Positions 9,210-17,247 of a stretch of 64,000 nucleotides of DNA are shown here, one piece after another; positions within the stretch are counted from its first letter, which is position 1, and every line of letters begins with the position of its first letter. This DNA comes from Mongoliibacter ruber. GTDB taxonomy: Bacteria; Bacteroidota; Bacteroidia; Cytophagales; Cyclobacteriaceae. The notes beneath the pieces are model-generated. The model was not told the DNA's origin, searched no databases, and saw only the letters and a list, made by a program, of their open reading frames with translations. The DNA is taken from the NCBI RefSeq assembly GCF_003003005.1, contig NZ_PVTR01000009.1, positions 171,030-235,029 of the forward strand. The letters run 5' to 3'. A program made the position numbers and the translations under genes.

Positions 9210-10331
9210 ATGAGAATCACTTTTTCTACAGTAATTCTATTTTTATTTTTCTTTAGCCCACAATTCACCTTTGCCCAGGAAGAAAGTGTGGGTAACATAT
9301 ACAATTTTTATCAAAAGTACATCAGTGACATAAGACCTACCAAATGCCCTATGTACCCAAGTTGCTCCAACTATGCAATGTCTGCCTTTAAGAATTACAA
9401 CGTCTTCAAAGCCGCTGTTTTGACCACCGACAGATTGATGAGATGTGGACATGAACATGATTCTTACGATGCTTTGATGATGGCAGGTGAATACAAATTA
9501 CTGGATCCAGCTATTCATTCGGAAGAAACCAAGAGTTTAATGCTGAAACCAGAAAGACTGTTTTCAATGAGTGACACTATCCCGTCACCTGATTTACAGG
9601 TATTCAAGACTTTGATTGATGAAGGACATTTTCAGGAAGCATTGTATGAGTACCATAGGTTGAAAGCCGCTGGTGAGGTATCGAGCAAAAAAGATTTAGA
9701 GCACAATTATTACAGAGCACTTTTTGGACTGGGAGAATATGAAAAAATCATATTTCATCAAAAGTATGGATTGGATCAAAGTTTGAAAAATGACGAAGAT
9801 ATAAACCTAAAAGTATCTGAGGCATGGTTCAAACTTCAGGAATACACCGAATCTATAAGCTTTATTGAAGGGGCATTTGAAAGAAAAACTGACAAAATTT
9901 TTGAATTGGAGGGATTGGTATATGCCTTTTCAGATGAATATGTCCAAGCTATGAACTCTTACAATAAGGTAGGCGCTTCTCACCCATATCACGATTACGT
10001 GCAGGGGAATATTCAGACTGTCAAAAAGCTATCTGAAATCAAAACCTTAAACCCTACCATTGCTGGATTAATGGGCATTTTTCCGGGAGGAGGATATTTA
10101 TATTCAGGCCATACCACTACAGGCATTTCTGCTTTTGTCCTGACAGGACTTTTGGGTTATGCCACATACACAAGCTTTCAAAGTGACAACACAGGAGTGG
10201 GAATACTTTCAGGAATTTTCACTGCGGCATTTTATACTGGATCTATCAGTGGAGGAGTCAAAGCTTCAAAAAGAAGAAACACAAGTCGAAAAAACGCTTT
10301 AAAAAACAAACTTAAATACTCTTTCAATTAA
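9210..10331 (+). CDS. YidD-domain protein fused to repeat and membrane segments
   Basis: The 373-residue protein starts with a signal peptide (about 1-22, ending FAQEES). A YidD-type domain follows at about 28-85, with the hallmark cysteines of that family (KCPMYPSCSNYAMSAF and DRLMRCGHEH). The middle, about 125-270, is helical and TPR-like (HFQEALYEYHRLKAAGE, GLGEYEKII). The C-terminus, about 285-365, has glycine-rich hydrophobic helices (MGIFPGGGYLYSGHTTTGISA) like the DUF5683 envelope proteins. Classical YidD is about 70-110 residues, cytoplasmic-face and helps membrane-protein insertion. Here the signal peptide would put the domain outside the cytoplasm, so the standard role is doubtful. 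The gene is 19 bp from the next one and probably co-transcribed with it. Confidence 0.8.
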   Translation: MRITFSTVILFLFFFSPQFTFAQEESVGNIYNFYQKYISDIRPTKCPMYPSCSNYAMSAFKNYNVFKAAVLTTDRLMRCGHEHDSYDALMMAGEYKLLDPAIHSEETKSLMLKPERLFSMSDTIPSPDLQVFKTLIDEGHFQEALYEYHRLKAAGEVSSKKDLEHNYYRALFGLGEYEKIIFHQKYGLDQSLKNDEDINLKVSEAWFKLQEYTESISFIEGAFERKTDKIFELEGLVYAFSDEYVQAMNSYNKVGASHPYHDYVQGNIQTVKKLSEIKTLNPTIAGLMGIFPGGGYLYSGHTTTGISAFVLTGLLGYATYTSFQSDNTGVGILSGIFTAAFYTGSISGGVKASKRRNTSRKNALKNKLKYSFN

Positions 10332-10350
10332 CAATTCAAATTTTAAACAC

Positions 10351-10878
10351 ATGCTACAACTAATTCAAAAATCAAGATTCTCAAAATTTACATGTCTCTT
10401 CCTAGCTATTGCTTTTTTGAACATGTCATTTGTAAGTAAAAATTATGAAGGCGTTAAAATCCCATCAGGAACCATTGTATCTGTAGAGAATTCATCACCA
10501 ATCAGTTCTCAAAACTTAATCGTTGGTCAAAATATAGACTTCTTTGTCGTCGACGATGTCAAAATCGATGGAAAGACTGTAATCCGAAGAGGTGCTCCAG
10601 CAAGAGCTCAAGTAATAAGGGTACAAAAAGCCAAAGGATTAGGAAAAGAAGGTTCTGTAGAAGTTGAGGTACGTTCTGTACAAGCCGTAGATGGTTCTGA
10701 AGTAAGGTTGACGAGTGCCCGAATTTTTGAAGAAGGAGAGGACAGACAAACTGCTGCCATACTTCTAGGTGTGTTGGTTTGCCTATTATTTCTAACCAAA
10801 AAGGGGAAAGATGCGGTGATAGCACCAGGTTCAATCATTGATGGAAGGGTTGCTCAAGAGGTCACTGTAGAAGTGTAA
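10351..10878 (+). CDS. Envelope protein of unknown function
   Basis: The 175-residue protein has an N-terminal hydrophobic segment (about 13-28, FTCLFLAIAFLNMSF), then a beta-rich region starting GVKIPSGTIVSVENS, and a second hydrophobic helix at about 134-147 (AAILLGVLVCLLFLTKK). The beta-rich part has the look of a small barrel (IPSGTIVSV, RRGAPARAQVIRV, VEVEVRSVQAVDGSEVRL), as found in secreted proteins that set up stable scaffolds, but I cannot name a family. It follows the YidD-fusion gene by 19 bp and ends in a terminator. Confidence 0.65.
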   Translation: MLQLIQKSRFSKFTCLFLAIAFLNMSFVSKNYEGVKIPSGTIVSVENSSPISSQNLIVGQNIDFFVVDDVKIDGKTVIRRGAPARAQVIRVQKAKGLGKEGSVEVEVRSVQAVDGSEVRLTSARIFEEGEDRQTAAILLGVLVCLLFLTKKGKDAVIAPGSIIDGRVAQEVTVEV

Positions 10879-10903
10879 CTGTTTAAAACCTTTTCGTATT
10901 ATA

Positions 10904-10940
10904 AAAGTTGGCGGGGAAACCTGACCAACTTTTTTTATTT
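10904..10940 (+). terminator. Rho-independent terminator
   Basis: The arm AAAGTTGG (10904-10911) pairs with CCAACTTT (10925-10932) and is followed by TTTTATTTTT. It ends the two-gene unit starting at 9210. Confidence 0.8.
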
Positions 10941-10980
10941 TTAGGCCATTCATCAGTAAAAGCCATCACCAATTCCAAAT

Positions 10981-11466
10981 ATGAAAACCGTAGAAGACAT
11001 ACTCAAACTTGGCGATCCTAGACTATATCAAGTCTGCGAACCTGTCCAGAAAGAAGAATTAGGCCTTGTCCAAGATTGGGTTAAAGACATGCATGAAGCC
11101 ATGGAGGATATCCGTAACCGATACGGTTTTGGCAGAGGAATAGCTGCACCTCAATTGGGAATCATGAAGAGGATGTTTTATCTTAACCTTGACCGACCAT
11201 ATATCATCATCAACCCTGAAATCAAAGGTCCAAGTGATCAAATGTTCGAACTGTGGGATGATTGTATGAGCTTTCCAAATTTGTTGGTAAAAGTCAAGAG
11301 ACATCAATCCTTGACTTTGGAGTATTTGGATGAAAATTGGGAAAAGCAAACTTGGACGGTGGAAGGTGCCATTTCCGAGTTGGTCCAACATGAGAACGAT
11401 CATTTGGATGGTGTCCTATGTACGATGCGGGCAATTGATGATAAAAGTTTCAAATGGAAAGGTTAA
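10981..11466 (+). CDS. Peptide deformylase family protein
   Basis: The protein begins like peptide deformylases (ILKLGDPRLYQVCEPV) and carries the three family motifs: GRGIAAPQLG (consensus GxGLAAPQ), DDCMSFP (in place of EGCLS, metal-binding Cys kept) and QHENDHLDG (HExDH, both His ligands and the catalytic Glu kept). It should therefore be able to bind metal and remove N-formyl groups. The altered second motif and the 161-residue length mark it as a divergent paralogue, probably additional to a housekeeping Def elsewhere. A role outside N-terminal processing cannot be excluded. It stands alone between a terminator and an unknown gene 33 bp downstream. Confidence 0.8.
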   Translation: MKTVEDILKLGDPRLYQVCEPVQKEELGLVQDWVKDMHEAMEDIRNRYGFGRGIAAPQLGIMKRMFYLNLDRPYIIINPEIKGPSDQMFELWDDCMSFPNLLVKVKRHQSLTLEYLDENWEKQTWTVEGAISELVQHENDHLDGVLCTMRAIDDKSFKWKG

Positions 11467-11499
11467 TCGGAAGTTAGATCATAATTTTCTTAAAAAAAC

Positions 11500-12129
11500 A
11501 TGAAATTTTCAAAAGAATTCAAGGAAGCTCTCTGCAATCTCCCTGAAAATGAAAAAGATAAGCTCTTGCTTCGCTTACTCAAAAAAAATATAAAACTGAC
11601 TAATCGGCTCCATTTTGAACTGGTAAGTGATAATTCAGTTGACGAGGAAAGACAAGCCGTTCGAAATGAACTGGAAAAACAAATTCAAACCTTAGCAAAT
11701 TATTCATTCTCTATTGGTTCTCTATTTATGGACGTTCGTTACCTAAGCGGAATGATCAATGAGCATGTCAGCAGGACCAATGACAAAATAGGTGAAGTCG
11801 ATTTGAATATATTTTTACTCTGCCGTATCCTGGAAGAATTTAATAGTGAAATCTTAAATGTGACATACGCCAAGGCAAGAAAGTTCTGTACTTCTGTAAT
11901 TGCCAGAGCCTTTAAAATTCTTCTTCTTATCAACAAATTACACCCTGACTATAGAATTGAATTTCAGGAAGGACTTCATAAAATGGGAAAACAAATAGGT
12001 GCAAATCCATACCTTATGGAAACTGCAATTTTCAATGGATTTGATGTCAATTGGCCATTAAAAGGCGAAATCCCTGAAGACATAGAGAAGTTTCATAAAG
12101 AACTGCGGAGCAAAGGTTATTTACGGTAA
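11500..12129 (+). CDS. Conserved-looking helical protein of unknown function
   Basis: The 209-residue soluble protein has no signal peptide or membrane segment. It is helical, with charged heptad-like stretches (PENEKDKLLLRLLKKNIKL). The N-terminal region resembles a short protein often seen beside housekeeping genes in Bacteroidota, but I cannot name a function. It lies 33 bp after the deformylase homologue and upstream of carB. Codon use looks like that of the neighbours. Confidence 0.6.
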   Translation: MKFSKEFKEALCNLPENEKDKLLLRLLKKNIKLTNRLHFELVSDNSVDEERQAVRNELEKQIQTLANYSFSIGSLFMDVRYLSGMINEHVSRTNDKIGEVDLNIFLLCRILEEFNSEILNVTYAKARKFCTSVIARAFKILLLINKLHPDYRIEFQEGLHKMGKQIGANPYLMETAIFNGFDVNWPLKGEIPEDIEKFHKELRSKGYLR

Positions 12130-12266
12130 TGAGACGTTGATCCTGTTGTCAATATTTAACCGTCTATGGCTTTTTTCAAATTCAATCGGGCTCCTTTAAT
12201 TTATTTCCCTAAATTTGCACCAATTTAGCCGTCAGTAATTAACTCTCTTTTAAAACCTCATTAAGA

Positions 12267-15086
12267 ATGCCTAAGGACTCCAGCATTAAACACGTTCTAC
12301 TTATCGGTTCAGGACCCATTGTCATCGGACAAGCTTGCGAATTTGATTACTCAGGAACTCAAGCCTCCAGATCACTAAGGGAAGAAGGAATCAAAGTCAC
12401 TTTGATCAACTCCAACCCAGCCACAATCATGACCGACCCGGTGACAGCAGACAACGTGTATTTGTTGCCGCTAGAAAAGAAATCTATCATCAAAATCCTT
12501 CAGGAGCATCCAGACATTGATTGTGTCCTCCCGACAGTAGGTGGTCAAACTGCCCTAAATCTTGCCATAGATTGTGATAAAGCAGGGATATGGAAAAAAT
12601 TTGGTGTTCGTATGATTGGTGTTGACATTGACGCCATTGATACTGCCGAAAACAGGGAAAAGTTCAAAGCACTCTTGGAAAAAATCGGAGTAGGTGTCTG
12701 TTTGGGATCGACTGCCACCTCTTTCCTTCAAGGGAAAGAAATCGCCCAGGAAATCGGATTTCCACTGATCATCAGGGCATCCTATACTCTTGGTGGTGCT
12801 GGTGGTGCTTTTGTAGAAAAAGCCGAAGATTTCGAAAAAGCGCTTTCAGCAGGTTTGCAGGCATCTCCGGTACATGAGGTGCTGATAGAACAGTCCATTT
12901 TAGGCTGGAAAGAATACGAATTGGAGGTAATGAGGGACAACATCGGCAACATGATTGTCATTTGTTCTATCGAGAATTTTGATCCTATGGGTGTACATAC
13001 TGGGGACTCTATCACAGTAGCACCAGCCTTAACCCTTCCTGACACTGTTTATCAACGCATGAGGAATTATGCCATCACCATGATGAACAGCATAGGGAAT
13101 TTTGCAGGAGGATGTAACGTACAGTTTGCAGTAAGTCCAGACAATTCCCAAATTATAGGCATAGAAATCAACCCAAGGGTATCAAGGTCTTCAGCCTTGG
13201 CTTCCAAAGCTACCGGATATCCAATCGCAAAAGTCGCTGCAAAGCTGGCCATCGGATATAACCTTGATGAACTGACCAATTCTATCACGGGTACCACATC
13301 GGCATTTTTTGAACCTTCGATCGACTATGTAATTGTAAAAATACCACGTTGGAATTTTGACAAGTTCAAGGGTTCTGACAGAAGACTTGGCCTATCCATG
13401 AAGGCAGTAGGCGAGGTAATGGGGATTGGAAGGAATTTCCAGGAAGCCATCCAAAAGGCATGTCAATCTCTGGAAATCAAAAGAAATGGACTTGGTGCCG
13501 ACGGAAAGGAATTGAGAGATCAGGACCAGATTCTTTACAGTCTTGCCAATCCAAGCTGGAACAGGTTGTTTCACGTGTACGATGCCTTTAAATTAGGAAT
13601 ATCATTCAGGACTATTCAAGATTTGACAAAAATCGACAAATGGTTCCTAAAACAGATTGAAGAGCTTGTACATGTTGAAGCAGAAATAGAGAAATATGAA
13701 CTAGATACCATTCCACAGGAATTGATGGAGATGGCAAAAAGAAAAGGTTATGCAGACCGTCAAATTGCCCATCTGCTAGGGTGCCTGGAATCTGAAGTAT
13801 TTACAAAAAGATACGATGAGATGGGCATCAAGCGAGTATATAAACTTGTAGACACTTGTTCTGCTGAATTTGAGGCAAAGACACCTTATTATTATTCCAC
13901 ATTTGGAGAAGAAAATGAAGCTATTCCTTCTGATAATAAGAAAGTAGTGGTATTAGGTTCAGGTCCCAACAGGGTAGGTCAGGGAATTGAATTTGACTAT
14001 TCCTGTGTACATGGTGTGCTGGCAGCCAAAGAATGTGGCTATGAGACCATCATGATCAACTGTAATCCTGAAACGGTCTCAACAGATCCTGATATTTCAG
14101 ACAGACTTTATTTTGAACCCGTATTCTGGGAACATATTTATGAAATTATCCTTGCAGAAAAACCTGTAGGCGTAATTGTTCAATTAGGCGGTCAGACAGC
14201 ACTCAAGCTTGCCGAAAAACTGGATAAATACGGCATCCCAATTATAGGAACAAGCTACGAAGCATTGGATTTGGCAGAGGATAGGGGTAGATTCTCCACC
14301 CTGCTCAAAGAAAATGACGTTCCTTATCCAGAGTTCGGAACAATCCACAATACAGATGAGGCTCTAGAATTGTGCAAAACAATAGGATTCCCTCTACTTG
14401 TAAGACCATCTTATGTGTTAGGTGGACAAGGGATGAAAATCGTTATCAATGAAAAAGAGCTTGAAGAACACGTAGTCAACGTGCTTCGAGACATTCCTAA
14501 CAATGAAATCCTACTTGATCATTTCTTGGAAGGAGCCATTGAAGCGGAGGCTGACGCTATCTGTGACGGAGAAAATGTCCACATCATAGGCATCATGCAA
14601 CATATAGAACCTGCCGGAATTCACTCAGGTGATTCTTATGCTGTGTTGCCTCCATACAATTTGGGGGATTATGTCATGAGACAGATCGAAACATATACCA
14701 AAAAAATTGCCCTAGCACTGAGAACGGTTGGTTTGATCAACATGCAGTTTGCCATCAAAAATGATAAGGTTTATGTGATTGAAGCCAATCCAAGAGCTTC
14801 AAGGACTGTTCCTTTTATATGCAAAGCATACAGAGAACCGTATGTCAATTATGCAACCAAGGTAATGTTGGGTGAGAAAAAGGTTACCGACTTTGATTTC
14901 AAACCTTACAAACAAGGATATGCCATAAAAGAACCGGTGTTCTCCTTCCACAAATTCCCTAATGTAAATAAGGAATTAGGACCGGAAATGAAATCTACAG
15001 GAGAGGCCATTTATTTTATTGATGACTTGATGGACGATTACTTCTTGAAAATTTATTCTGAACGAAATCTATATCTAAGCCGTTAA
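12267..15086 (+). CDS. carB: Carbamoyl-phosphate synthase large subunit, short form
   Basis: This is the ATP-using subunit that makes carbamoyl phosphate for pyrimidines and arginine. It has two ATP-grasp halves, each with its GSGPI/GSGPN loop (GSGPIVIGQACEFDYSG at about 13; GSGPNRVGQGIEFDYSC at about 568). Other signatures are IRASYTLGGAGGAF, IEINPRVSRSSALASKATG and IEANPRASRTVPF. The protein has 939 residues against about 1073 in E. coli and ends near the point where the second ATP-grasp half closes, so the C-terminal MGS-like allosteric domain (UMP/ornithine binding) is absent. The stop is followed by unrelated sequence, so this is not a simple frameshift. A TAAATTTG promoter-like element lies at 12210-12217. 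carA is not in the window. Confidence 0.95.
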   Translation: MPKDSSIKHVLLIGSGPIVIGQACEFDYSGTQASRSLREEGIKVTLINSNPATIMTDPVTADNVYLLPLEKKSIIKILQEHPDIDCVLPTVGGQTALNLAIDCDKAGIWKKFGVRMIGVDIDAIDTAENREKFKALLEKIGVGVCLGSTATSFLQGKEIAQEIGFPLIIRASYTLGGAGGAFVEKAEDFEKALSAGLQASPVHEVLIEQSILGWKEYELEVMRDNIGNMIVICSIENFDPMGVHTGDSITVAPALTLPDTVYQRMRNYAITMMNSIGNFAGGCNVQFAVSPDNSQIIGIEINPRVSRSSALASKATGYPIAKVAAKLAIGYNLDELTNSITGTTSAFFEPSIDYVIVKIPRWNFDKFKGSDRRLGLSMKAVGEVMGIGRNFQEAIQKACQSLEIKRNGLGADGKELRDQDQILYSLANPSWNRLFHVYDAFKLGISFRTIQDLTKIDKWFLKQIEELVHVEAEIEKYELDTIPQELMEMAKRKGYADRQIAHLLGCLESEVFTKRYDEMGIKRVYKLVDTCSAEFEAKTPYYYSTFGEENEAIPSDNKKVVVLGSGPNRVGQGIEFDYSCVHGVLAAKECGYETIMINCNPETVSTDPDISDRLYFEPVFWEHIYEIILAEKPVGVIVQLGGQTALKLAEKLDKYGIPIIGTSYEALDLAEDRGRFSTLLKENDVPYPEFGTIHNTDEALELCKTIGFPLLVRPSYVLGGQGMKIVINEKELEEHVVNVLRDIPNNEILLDHFLEGAIEAEADAICDGENVHIIGIMQHIEPAGIHSGDSYAVLPPYNLGDYVMRQIETYTKKIALALRTVGLINMQFAIKNDKVYVIEANPRASRTVPFICKAYREPYVNYATKVMLGEKKVTDFDFKPYKQGYAIKEPVFSFHKFPNVNKELGPEMKSTGEAIYFIDDLMDDYFLKIYSERNLYLSR

Positions 15087-15173
15087 TTTCTAAAATAAGG
15101 ACCTAGCCTTGCCTCATTTGGAGAGGCAAGGCCTATCTTATTTCTTGATTCTAGCATCTTACATCTATTGAAA

Positions 15174-15431
15174 ATGGGTTTTATACTTAAATTTATATTT
15201 ATCGCTGTTGCATTATCTTGGATATTCTCAAGCTTACTTAAGTTTTTTTTGAGGAGCAAGTTGAAGCAATTCGCCAATCATGCCAATGACCTTAAGAGGG
15301 AAGAAGAAAGAAGAAGAAAGCCGAAAGATGGTAATGTAAGTGTAGACCATATTCCGAAAGACTATCAGGAAAAAAGGACAAAGGAAATTAGAGGTGGTGA
15401 TTACATCGACTACGAAGAAGTGAAGGACTAA
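15174..15431 (+). CDS. DUF4834-type small membrane protein
   Basis: The 85-residue protein has one N-terminal membrane helix (GFILKFIFIAVALSWIF) and then a basic-charged cytoplasmic tail (LKREEERRRKPKDGN) ending in the DYIDYEEV segment that I associate with the DUF4834 family of Bacteroidota. The ATG at 15174 is preferred to an in-frame TTG two codons upstream. The function is unknown. The gene follows carB by 87 bp, and its stop codon lies inside the loop of the terminator. Confidence 0.75.
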   Translation: MGFILKFIFIAVALSWIFSSLLKFFLRSKLKQFANHANDLKREEERRRKPKDGNVSVDHIPKDYQEKRTKEIRGGDYIDYEEVKD

Positions 15432-15450
15432 AATCCTTCACTTTTTTTAT
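15419..15450 (+). terminator. Terminator overlapping the DUF4834 stop codon
   Basis: The arm AGTGAAGGA (15419-15427) pairs with TCCTTCACT (15434-15442), followed by TTTTTTATT. The TAA stop (15429-15431) sits in the loop. Confidence 0.8.
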
Positions 15451-15463
15451 TGAGTTCCAAAAA

Positions 15464-16300
15464 GTGAGTGGTATCGCCGAAGTGAGTATGTCTGCCGAAG
15501 TGAGTGTCTTCACTCGCTTCCCCTTTCCTCCTACCAGCTTACCCAATACCCGTTAATGAAGACACTAACGGGGGCAAAAAAATTAGATTTAGCGCCCAAA
15601 TGAGTGTGTAGATCCTAAACGAGTACCTTTACCACCGCCGAAGTGAGTGTCTTCACTCAATTCTCTTTCCTCCGACGTAGTTATCCTTTACCCGTTAGTA
15701 GGGACACTAAGGGGGGGGGTGCGTTCTCTTTTGCTGATGTAAAAGGCTCAGCCGAAGTGAGTGGTATCGCCGAAGTGAGTGTCTTCACTCAATTCTCTTC
15801 CCTCCGACGTGGTTATCCTTTACCCGTTAGTGGGGACACTAACGGGGGCGTTCTCTTTTGCTGATGTAAAAGGCTCAGCCGAAGTGAGTGGTATCGCCGA
15901 AGTGAGTGTCTTCACTCAATCCCCAACCCTCCGACGTGGTTATCCTTTACCCGTTAGTGGGGACACTAACGGGGGCGTTCTCTTTTGCTGATGTAAAAGG
16001 CACAGCCGAAGTGAGTGGTATCGCCGAAGTGAGTGTCTTCACTCAATCCCCTCCCCTCCGACGTAGTTATCCATTACCCGTTAGTGGAGACACTAACGGG
16101 GGCGTTCTCTTTTGCTGATGTAAAAGGCACAGGGGAAGTGAGTGGTATCGCCGAAGTGAGTGTCTTCACTCAATCCCCTCCCCTCCGTCGTGGTTATCCA
16201 TTACCCGTTAGTGGGGACACTAACGGGGGCGTTCTCTTTTGTTGATGTAAAAGGCACAGCCGAAGTGAGTGGTAACGCCGAAGTGAGAGTCAAATACCTC
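15464..16300. repeat. 127-bp tandem repeat array, about six units
   Basis: Units that start with GCCGAAGTGAGTGTCTTCAC begin at 15494 (divergent), 15637, 15769, 15896, 16023, 16150 and 16277 (truncated). The spacing is exactly 127 bp for the last four steps and 132 bp for the G-expanded unit at 15637. Each unit carries two inverted repeats: TGAGTG-TCTT-CACTCA (15776-15791 in one unit) and CCCGTTAGTG-GGGA-CACTAACGGG (15823-15846). Since 127 is not a multiple of 3, any reading frame shifts at each unit and meets a stop, so the array is not coding. It lies behind a terminator and ahead of a secreted-protein gene. Confidence 0.95.
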
Positions 16301-16413
16301 AACCCATAAAACAAAAGGCGCTAGAACATACACTTTTCTTAACGCTGAGATTGAATTAGATTTTTGTAGACAAACAGAAAGTTTATATATTCCAAAAAAA
16401 ATTAAGCAATTTT

Positions 16414-16911
16414 ATGAAAACCTTTGTTTTAAGTTTGTCCATTATTTTGGTTGCATTTGGAATAAATGCACAATCAATGAGTGTATCAGCCAGTGCTTCT
16501 TCCATAGAAGCAGAGGGTTGTTATGGGGAATACTTCCAGATTTTTTCTGAAAGAGGGGCTAAAGCAATCCCTGACGGAAATCATGATGTAGTCATCAGCA
16601 TCATTTACAATGGTGAAAGTCAATGCTATTTTGGAAAAGCCAAGATCGAAAATGGAAAATTAGTACCGCCAGTTCAGATTCAAAAAGAAGATTTGAGTTA
16701 TGCACCCGTATCTTCCCTTTATAGAAATCTTGATCAAGAGTGGTTGGATAAACAAAATACTGAAACATTATATGATGTTGTAGATGGAATGAGTAAAACC
16801 TTTTATTCAGAAGATCAACAAGCAGGAAGGGTATTTTTCTACACCTTTATCAATGACAAACCGAAGTCAAACAGGAAAGCACCTTCAGCTTCAGCCTTGA
16901 TCAAAAACTGA
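16414..16911 (+). CDS. Secreted protein of unknown function inside the repeat region
   Basis: The 165-residue protein has a clear signal peptide (MKTFVLSLSIILVAFGINA, cleavage before QSMSV), followed by a Ser/Ala-rich stretch, two cysteines (GCYGEY, SQCYFG) that may form a disulfide, and a basic C-terminus. I recognise no domain. The gene is bracketed by two blocks of the 127-bp repeat, whose heads (15577-15689 and 17037-17149) appear identical. It may therefore sit on a segment that can be duplicated or deleted by recombination. It has its own terminator. Confidence 0.7.
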   Translation: MKTFVLSLSIILVAFGINAQSMSVSASASSIEAEGCYGEYFQIFSERGAKAIPDGNHDVVISIIYNGESQCYFGKAKIENGKLVPPVQIQKEDLSYAPVSSLYRNLDQEWLDKQNTETLYDVVDGMSKTFYSEDQQAGRVFFYTFINDKPKSNRKAPSASALIKN

Positions 16912-16991
16912 TTTTAAAGGTTTGAATTAAGGTGCAAATCTTAAGGTGGTTTGTTGCACAACTCCCGAAACTAACATGAATTCAATAATCT

Positions 16992-17022
16992 AAAAATCTC
17001 CCCAAAAAAGGGAGATTTTTTA
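16992..17022 (+). terminator. Rho-independent terminator after the repeat-flanked gene
   Basis: The arm AAAAATCTCCC (16992-17002) pairs with GGGAGATTTTT (17010-17020) across a short A-rich loop. The poly-A before and poly-T after make it usable in both directions. Confidence 0.8.
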
Positions 17023-17036
17023 GACTCCCAACGCTT

Positions 17037-17247
17037 AAAAAATTAGATTTAGCGCCCAAATGAGTGTGTAGATCCTAAACGAGTACCTTTACCACCGCCG
17101 AAGTGAGTGTCTTCACTCAATTCTCTTTCCTCCGACGTAGTTATCCATTACCCGTTAGTGGAGACACTAACGGGGGCGTTCTCTTTTGCTGATGTAAATG
17201 GCACAGCCGAAGTGAGTGGTATCACCGAAGTGAGAGTCTTCACTCAC
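17037..17247. repeat. Second block of the 127-bp repeat family
   Basis: From 17037 the sequence repeats the leader found at 15577 (ATTAGATTTAGCGCCCAAAT and onward) and then one full 127-bp unit (17097-17223) plus a unit head (from 17224). The first 113 bp match the 15577 block. The later part instead carries the variants typical of the unit at 16023 (TTATCCATTACCC, TAGTGGAGACAC), so this copy looks like a recombinant of two units. Its right edge runs into the 3' end of the convergent methyltransferase gene. Confidence 0.9.

Noticed and set aside
15643..16245. Four overlapping 70-residue frames of near-identical sequence
   Set aside because: They are staggered by the 127-bp repeat and each ends after running through parts of two units in different frames; the repeat, not a protein, explains them.
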